Of a stretch of 64,000 nucleotides of DNA, positions 57,169 through 64,000 are shown piece after piece. Location: positions 33,962-97,961 of the forward strand of contig JBAMJV010001790.1 of the NCBI GenBank assembly GCA_037951105.1. Reading direction: 5' to 3'. This stretch comes from Echinarachnius parma. Lineage: Eukaryota; Echinodermata; Echinoidea; Clypeasteroida; Echinarachniidae. Both the position numbers and the translations under genes were made by a program. Under the pieces are notes generated by a model. The model was not told where the DNA came from. It saw only the letters and a list, made by a program, of their open reading frames with translations, and did not search any database. Each line of letters opens with the position of its first letter. The stretch's first letter is position 1.

Positions 57169-57244
57169 TTAACCCGTTTACGGGAACGGGTGGGCTATGT
57201 ACAAAGTCTATGTGGATATCAGAATCTCGCAGTGAACGGGTTAA
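57169..57244. mobile_element. piggyBac-like MITE, family B
   Basis: TTAA|CCCGTTTACGGGAACGG, GTGGGCTATGTACAAAGTCT, CTCGCAGTGAACGGG|TTAA; 76 bp with both TTAA sites intact. Confidence 0.82.
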
Positions 57245-58249
57245 AGGGTAACAAAGTGTACTTTTTCATTTCAATAAAACAAAACTGACATTATTATAAC
57301 ATTACTACCTTTAGGTTTTTATTAACCATACATATGTCGGTAAAAAATCAAATAACAATTCAAATTATTTAATACCCAAAATTATTTTCAAATGCAAATC
57401 CAATTTTTAAAATGTAAACTTGAAAAGATGTATGTTACATTCAATTTCTGTCTATCGTATGGTCCATCGTGTGTTTTTAGTAATATTTGACCTTATTTAG
57501 AAATGATCTTTCCATCTGTATAATTCTGCGAATATTCAAATGTGTGCCTATAAGAGTGTGTTGATTTTCATGTTTTTTGGATGCATATAATATCATTCAT
57601 CACTATTCGTTGTTTGTTTCCCTGTAATAACTTCTTATCATGTATTTTAATAGTTGCATTTGTTGTTGTTTGTTTTTTTTGTTATATACGCATTTTATAT
57701 ATAGTCCCTGTAAGATATTAAGTACAAAAATAATAACAAATGATGATAATAATATTGAGATTACAGACATTATAGAGAAGCAATTTTAGATGCAGAAAGG
57801 AGTGCTTGTATTTGTATTTTGTATAGTGATGTGCATTGTTATCTTGAAATGAATCGTCTCACTCTCATTGGCGCATTGGCTCATTGGCTCGAATTTTCAC
57901 CAGAGGATCCAATTTTAAACCCCTAGGTTATCAAATTTGTTAGTCCCTTGGAGACTTTCAAATCAGTACAAAATTAGGAAAACAAGTTTTATAGGAAAGA
58001 TCACTTTGCATTTTCGCTCATTACTCGGTCATATGACATTCATTTACCTTAAATATTCAAAAGATATGATGCATTTAAACACATGGCTAAACTTAATCTT
58101 GGTTTAACTTTTAGTCCATATAATATTTACACCAATTCACCAAACCATAGCAAATTAATTTAATACATTTTACTCGCCCGACATCAATTTTTACTTGCCC
58201 CGTTCAAGCGGGCAAGTGCTAGTAACTAGCCCTGGCACATTTTCACATT

Positions 58250-58357
58250 ATCAATGCTCCAATTCAGTCAGTTATATGTTTTAACATGCCATTGGTAATC
58301 CATTATCAATGCTCCAATTCAGTCAGTTATATGTTTTAACATGTCATTGGTAATCCC
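58250..58357 (+). repeat. Tandem duplication, ~54-bp unit
   Basis: ATTATCAATGCTCCAATTCA through CATTGGTAATCC twice, one T/C difference. It ends exactly where the hAT-like element begins. Confidence 0.9.
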
Positions 58358-58467
58358 AGACTTGCCAACCGTTCCGTTTTTAACGGATTTGTCCCGTTTT
58401 TTAAGTTTTTATAGCCACAAAAAACGGAACGTTCCGATTTTGAAAAAAAAAAAAAAAAAAAAAAATC

Positions 58468-58551
<84 letters not shown>

Positions 58552-59140
58552 CTCGGATATACATGTATTATCCGATATCTGTCCGTTTTTCAATAGTAAT
58601 CAGCAGGGCAGTGCCATGTTAGTCTACAAACCGCTGTCAAGATGAAAGCCTTAAGATATCTCATCACAAATGATTCTTCTAAATTTGGCTCTTACCAGGT
58701 TTAATCTATTCATTAATCCTCTTACCATTTGTTTATTTGAACATTTTGTTACATGTAAAATACCTTTACTTTAGAAATAGATTGGCAGGGTTCAACGTGC
58801 CATTTTCTGACCGAATCTATAGAATGGGGAGGGGGAAAAAAATAAAAAAATAAATAAAAATCTCTTTTTTTTTTTTCTTTTTTTTTTAATTTATTATTTT
58901 TTTTTTTTACCGAAACCGTGAAAATGAAAACGTTTTTGCCGATGCCGGTCAGTTAACCGTCGTGTAACCGTTTCACTACAGCCCTAGTATGCACCAGATT
59001 GCACAATTGTAAGTCCAAAAATGCAAAAGCTCCCTACCGTAGGAGGGGGACACCCCCCTCCCACACCCTCCCCCCCTCGGTCGCTCCGCTCCCTCGTGCT
59101 CGGGTGTTCAGTTTTCTGACTTTCAAATGTTGGCAAGTAT
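58358..59140. mobile_element. hAT-like element with exact 8-bp target duplication
   Basis: Termini AGACTTGCCAAC and GTTGGCAAGTAT are nearly inverted, and GTAATCCC flanks both ends exactly. The interior contains a poly(A) and a ~80-bp poly(T) run, a GAAACGGT-type segment, and near 58985-59100 a reverse copy of the repeat that forms the tandem array at 61.1 kb. No intact transposase frame. Confidence 0.85.
58443..58551. repeat. poly(A) then poly(T) run
   Basis: About 22 A, a short spacer and about 80 T. Length is unlikely to be accurate. Other long homopolymers: poly(G) 93-112, 12580-12604 and 14866-14885; poly(C) 534-552 and 62115-62136. Confidence 0.9.
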
Positions 59141-59983
59141 GTAATCCCAATTGAATCCATGGATGAAAGAAATTATTTTAGATGACGTTATTCAACCAAG
59201 GGTTAGATTTAACTCGGGGTTTAAATCTAAACTCACTGTTGAGAGTTTGAGCCCTTCTGTGTGTATTATATAAACTCAATGGCCATTACAAAAACGTGGG
59301 GAGTGAGTGGTTTATGACACTAACTGACAATGCAGATCATTACTATTATTATGTTAGTTGATGTAATAAAATCTTTGAAAGGGTGCTCTACTATACTACT
59401 ACTACAGTTGATGTTAATAAAGTGAATGTCAAAGTGAATTTATACTCAAATGATTATTGTTGTCATTATATTGTTTTTCTTTTTGAGAATGTCTGTTTTA
59501 TCCCAATATAACAACACATTTGCAAAGTTTAATTACTACAAATTTGGAAAAGCCTCTAGTACATAATTGTGAAGAGTGTGTGTGTGTGTGTGTGTGTGTT
59601 TGTGTGTGTGCGTAAGCATGATTTGTTGTGCATGTATTAATATGTGTGTGTTTGTGCATTTGTCTGTTTGTGGAATTGAGCTTAGTATTAAATTAATTTC
59701 CCCAAAAATAACTAAATTGAAGGTAGTAGGAAGTTTTCAATCCAAACATATTCCATGATAAAAGTTTGATCGTTCCTTCCTCATATAGTGTAGAGATTTT
59801 AATAGATTGTTGAAATGACCGTCTCGTTAACAAGGGTCAGAATATATGTGAAAGGTGATAGATAATACGCTTGTAATATTTGTTGCATGTCTATTTAAAA
59901 GAATGATGTACCTACATACTGTCAAATTAATGACAGCGGATCACTAACTTATATTGTGTATACAGGCTCATGATTTGCACAGA

Positions 59984-60524
59984 TAAGGGAGTAGTACAGT
60001 TTTGGTAAGGCTGAGCTTTAGTAACTAAAACCTGCACAATAACATTACAAACTAATAGTTATAACTCCACCATGCTCGAAAGGTATAGAAAATTACAAAC
60101 GACTAAGTAAAAAGCCTGTTATCATTAAAAAGAGCCATTAAAACACAAGAGGGCGCTCTCTAAAAAAGCATTGGTTTCAACCATTTTTCAAACAAAATTA
60201 TGCATGTGATGTTTTGTTGAAAAAATGATTATTAAATAGAGAGATCATCAACAACTATTAAAAACCTCTTTTACACATTTTGAAAAAGTGTAAGCATTTT
60301 TGAATTTTTTTTAAATATCATTGAATAAATCTGGGCCCCAGATTTATTCCGATCGGATATATTTATTGATATTTCAGCCGTTTCTGAACCGATTTTAATA
60401 AATTTTAAAAAAGTTTATTCTGTCATTAAAATTGTACGCTCTTTCAAATTTTACACTCAGTTTTTCATTATCTCAAATTATTTCGTGCAGCACCCTCTAT
60501 ACCAAAACTGAACTACACCTTTAA
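59984..60524. repeat. Foldback family copy, inverse orientation to 50.4 kb
   Basis: AGTACAGTTTTGGTAAGG, AACTCCACCATGCTCGAAAG, TCAGCCGTTTCTGAACCGAT and ACCAAAACTGAACTACACCT; same modules as the 50.4-kb copy in reverse order. Confidence 0.82.
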
Positions 60525-61089
60525 TGTGAATATATCATTCCTAGTTAATCATTTATTAATTTTCACATTCTTGAAAATTAGAACGTCAGAAATATTATTT
60601 GAGATATAGATGAAACACTTTTAGAATCTCTCAATTACACAGAATGAATCTCGGAGAAAGTAGAAATTTTGACATGTTGTACCTCGCTTCATTCTCCCTA
60701 CTATGATGGCATATTAATTTATACATGACGTGTACATATCAGGCAACGTAGCAAAACATACCGGTATAAATATTCCCCCACGTTGAGTTCCCAAATCCAA
60801 GCATATTCTTGAAAAAGAACACTTTTGCGTTACCATTGCGTTACTTCCACATGATTATGTCCTATGACTGGCCACTCAGTGCATCAAAAAGTGCGCTTTG
60901 CGCAGACGCACATTGTACATACTGCAAACTCCTGACCAATCACTACACGGCATGTCCATCCATGACCCAAAACAAGAACCCAAAAACCCAAAACAAGTTG
61001 AAGGAATTGTAAAAAGTTACTTCAATTCTTACATGTATTGTTAACGTACTCCAAATAAAAGTTACAACTTTTCAAGCTAAGCTCTGCTT
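60525..61089. other. Intergenic, no supported gene
   Basis: AT-rich sequence between the foldback and the tandem array; the 67-codon frame near 60.8 kb has no recognisable features. Confidence 0.6.
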
Positions 61090-61790
61090 GGGACTTGAAA
61101 TTGTGCAATCTGGTGCATAAAAACATGATCCTACAACATAGCGTACAGCAAAAAATGAGTCCCGAGGCAGCGGAGCGACCGAGGGTTGGGGCAGAGCCAG
61201 AGGGGGAGGGTTTGGGACCCCCTCCCTCCCACGGGGAAGATTTTGCATTTATATACTTGAAATGGTGCAATTTGGTGTATAAAAACATAAACCATATTAC
61301 ATGCCACATTTGTATGATCCAACATCATAGCTTACAGCTAAAAATGAGTCCCGAGGGCTAGGGCAGAGCCAGGGGGGAGGGTTTGGGAGGGAAAATTTTG
61401 CATTTATATACTTGAAATGGTGCAGTCTGGTGCATAAAAACATAAACCATATGCCACATTTGTATGATCCAACATCATAGCTTACAGCCAAAAATGAGTC
61501 CCGAGGGAGCGAAGCGACCGAGGGCTAGGGCAGAGCCAGAGGGGGAGGGTTTGGGAAGGGGTAGCCCCCTCCCACGGGGAAGATTTTGCATTTATATACT
61601 TGAAATGGTGCAATCTGGTGCATATAAACATAAACCATATGCCACATTATGTATACTATAATCTAACAACATAGCTAACAGCCCAAAATGAGTCCCGAGG
61701 GAGCGAAGCGATCGAGGGTGGCTGGGGCAGAGAGAGGGGGAGGGTGTACCCCCCTCCCATGGGGAAGATTTTGCATTTATATACTTGCAA
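61090..61790 (+). repeat. Tandem array of ~150-195 bp units
   Basis: Four copies, each with CTTGAAATGGTGCAATCTGG, CATAAAAACATAAACC, AAAATGAGTCCCGAGG, GAGCGAAGCGACCGAGGG and GGGGAAGATTTTGCATTTAT. ATGAGTCCCGAGG starts at 61156, 61345, 61495 and 61689. A reverse-oriented relative lies at 58985-59100. Confidence 0.9.
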
Positions 61791-62149
61791 TTAAGTGCAC
61801 GTCACACGTCACACAAACAGCCAGAGCAATAACAGCCTACACAGGAACTACGTGGACCGGTACAGAAAACCCACCCAGACGTACCATACGCAAGTTACAC
61901 AACAAACCGAGATTATTTGTTTACGCGCGAAGCGCGCAGCGAAAACTGTAAATGGATGTATAACTTAGTTTGTAAACGTTAGAATTAACAAGTATTGGCA
62001 GATACATATAATTTTTTCTTTTCCTTTTTCTTTCTTTCTTTTTTTTTTTTTTTTTTTTTGAGGGGGCGGGGGCCTTTTTTTTTGGGGGGGGGGGGGCAAA
62101 AACGCGTTTTGCCCCCCCCCCCCCCCCCCCCCCCCCACTTCCGGCGCCT

Positions 62150-62393
62150 ATGGCTGTTCACATCGTTGTGGAGCTTGGAAGAAGCCGACAAAGCTGACTT
62201 TGGAGATTCTTTGAGCATCTCGTCTCTCAGCGACAGTGATGTAGACAGATTATTCAATGAAATTGCAGATGACGATGACGATGACAAGTTTACGACGGTC
62301 TCGTCGCTTTCTGATTTTACCATGGACTGGGTTGATGATGACCTGTCAGACTTTGATGACGACGACGATGATGGCTCATCTCATAATCGATGA
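62150..62393 (+). CDS. Acidic open reading frame, possible exon of an unknown gene
   Basis: A frame ending in TGA at 62391 encodes an acidic, Ser/Asp-rich stretch: FGDSLSISSLSDSDVDRLF, a DDDDDDK run, SLSDFTMDWVDDDLSDF, a DDDDDD run and SSHNR. Codon content and GC are higher than in the neighbouring non-coding DNA. Upstream are poly(T), poly(G) and poly(C) runs, so the true 5' limit is unknown; a splice acceptor at TTGTGGAG is conceivable. I do not recognise a family. It may be a terminal exon, a retrocopy fragment, or chance. Confidence 0.35.
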
Positions 62394-62417
62394 AATAATT
62401 TTCAATCTTCCTACAAA

Positions 62418-62735
62418 GATGGTTCAGCAGAAACAACCTGATCAAACATTACCCACCGTCAGAGAATACAGCATTCAGCAGAACCAACCTGATCACACAT
62501 TAGCCACCGTCCGTCAGAGAATACAGCATCTTCAGATGGTTCAGCAGAACCAACCTGATCACACATTAGCCACCGTCCGTCAGAGAATACAGCATCTTCA
62601 AGATGTTTGAGCAGAACCAACCTGATCACACATTAGCCACCGTCAGAGAATACAGCATCTTCAAGATGGTTGAGCAGAACCAACCTGATCACACATTAGC
62701 CACCGTCCGTCAGAGAATACAGCATCTTCAAATAG
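62418..62735 (+). repeat. Tandem array of 54-67 bp units, potentially coding
   Basis: Five units carry CAGCAGAACCAACCTGATCA, CACATTAGCCACCGTC and AGAGAATACAGCATCTTCA. In one frame a unit reads MVQQNQPDHTLATVRQRIQH, but units differ by 4-bp (CCGT) steps, so one frame is not kept throughout. It follows the acidic frame directly. Confidence 0.85.
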
Positions 62736-62923
62736 AATGATGCTCCACCTAGCATAAACTCATTTCGATTCATGCAATTTTCGTTGAATGACAATAAATC
62801 TTGCCTATAAATGAACTCATTATTTTCTTCAATATTATTGTTTTTCACTGTAACTCGCATCTACATTTTCGGTTTTCGTAATAATCACAGTTGTATTTGT
62901 TTGCATGTTTATGTATCTGTGGA

Positions 62924-63029
62924 AGTGTGTGTGTGTGTGTGTGGGTGTGTATGTGTGTGTGTGCGTGTGTGCGTGTGTGCGTGTGTGCGTGTGTGCGTGT
63001 GTGCGTGTGTGCGTGTGTGCGTGTGTGCG

Positions 63030-63073
<44 letters not shown>

Positions 63074-63105
63074 CAAGCGTGTGTTTGTGTGTGTATGTTG
63101 ACATT
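62924..63105 (+). repeat. GT / GTGTGTGC microsatellite
   Basis: (GT)n, an octamer-like (GTGTGTGC)n block and (GT)n again. A smaller (GT)n is at 59574-59610 and another at 9655-9671. Confidence 0.97.
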
Positions 63106-63293
63106 TTCCTTATTTATATAATTAAGCACTGATGGATGTTTTAGGTTGTTGATGAGGATTCTTTTAAAACGTATAGTTGTATTATACAATGAAACAAAAT
63201 TAAACATAACATTAATAAGTGTGTGTTATGATAAGTAAATCAGTTGGATTCAAACAGAAATCTAATACATGCAAATGGGCAGACGAAATAATT

Positions 63294-63346
63294 GGGCTTT
63301 GCCGGGAATTGAACCCAAGACCACACAGATTGCTAGACCGTGGTAC
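63294..63346 (-). repeat. tRNA-like 3' half on the minus strand
   Basis: Read on the minus strand: GGTCTAGCAATC, then GGGTTCAATTCCC, a strong B-box/T-arm, then GGCAAAGCCC. It shares the 12-bp anticodon-arm segment with the 32.6-kb copy. The 5' half is missing. Confidence 0.55.
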
Positions 63347-63404
63347 TTATTCCCAGAAATAATTGTAAAAGTAAAACAATACTTAACTTAATGCATTCAA
63401 TCCT

Positions 63405-63535
63405 GTTTAAATGGCCATTGTAGGCAGGTGACTTCTATAGACAGTCTCCATCACATTTGTTGATTGTTCTCTATGGGGAATTAATTTGTGTGGCCACTAT
63501 AGGCAGGTTGACTACTAATAGTAAAGACAGGTTCG
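63405..63535. mobile_element. Decayed copy of the CAGTCAAACC MITE family
   Basis: GGCCATTGTAGGCAGGTGAC, CTATAGACAG, GGCCACTATAGGCAGGTTGA and AAAGACAGGTTCGA recall the interior and ends of the family, with a small duplication. Confidence 0.6.
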
Positions 63536-64000
63536 ATCCCAACCATCGGATCGGACAATGCGTCTCTTATCACGCAATAAATTTGAGCTAACTCTCGTTG
63601 TGTGTTATCGGCCTCCCCCATGTGGAAAAGAATTCACGGAAAACATTCCGTCCCTCGGATAGGACGATAAATTGAGGTATTGTCAGTCACACCTCATGCA
63701 TGCCAAGAACCAAGTCAACTTCTCGAAAAGAGTACGGTGTTAACCCGGTTGACTAGTCACCCTGCACACCCTAACCAAAAATACTGCAAAAATCTTCAGA
63801 TTTGAGCTTATTGCTTGCGTCTCGTAAAATCAAATACGGGTTTGACAGTACCTCAAGTTGTGGCGACATTCATCGCGAGATGGCGTCTTTTATGAAACCA
63901 AACTCTCCTTGCCTATCATGAAAATGCACCCCTGGAAATACTATACGCACCAACAATATACACAATCGATACAAAGGAGCGCACGTCCTGTTGAAATGGC

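Noticed and set aside
58336-58622. Poly-Lys / poly-Phe frames
   Set aside because: Translations of poly(A)/poly(T).
61131-61661. Frames on both strands in the 61-kb array
   Set aside because: Repeat-derived; each breaks between units.
61090-62735. CRISPR-like array
   Set aside because: Units are contiguous tandem repeats of variable length with no unique spacers, in animal DNA.
62811-63132. Cys/Val-rich and His/Thr-rich frames
   Set aside because: Translations of the GT/GC microsatellite.

Overview
The window is animal nuclear DNA: AT-rich, with small exons bounded by GT/AG splice sites, long introns, microsatellites, homopolymer runs and dozens of small non-autonomous DNA transposons. The only recognisable complete gene is a + strand agrin orthologue (heparan sulfate proteoglycan of basement membranes and synapses). 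Its domain set and the repeat landscape suggest a marine invertebrate. An echinoderm is my best guess, but the sequence does not prove it.

Layout. 1-17.9 kb: no supported gene; mostly foldback/MITE-like elements (Tc1/mariner-like, hAT-like, piggyBac-like) and degenerate tandem repeats. 18,160-54,680: agrin coding region, 29 exons by my splice model, 6,060 nt including the stop (2,019 aa), all phases consistent. About 54,681-56,700: probable 3' UTR with two AATAAA signals. 56.7-64 kb: repeats, an hAT-like element with an exact 8-bp target duplication, a ~150-195 bp tandem array, an acidic ORF followed by a 54-67 bp tandem array, and a long GT/GC microsatellite.

Predicted protein, N to C: signal peptide; ten follistatin/Kazal (FS) modules, with an SGSGSG glycosaminoglycan-attachment motif just before the tenth; a lustrin-type six-cysteine module; a GCC-type motif; two laminin-EGF modules; an eleventh FS; a second GCC-type motif; a mucin-like Ser/Thr region with a 30-bp repeat; EGF; LG1; EGF; EGF; LG2; a Thr/Pro linker; LG3. 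Compared with vertebrate agrin I see no NtA domain, no SEA domain and no fourth EGF between LG2 and LG3, while the lustrin module is extra. Exon junctions fall at the places homologous to the vertebrate y and z alternative-splicing sites.

The most unusual signal is a set of decayed partial copies of exons ('ghost exons') in the introns next to their parents. I count eleven cases across FS, lustrin, laminin-EGF and LG exons, plus a tandem copy of the start-codon region in which ATG is ATA. This looks like repeated local tandem duplication followed by decay throughout one gene.
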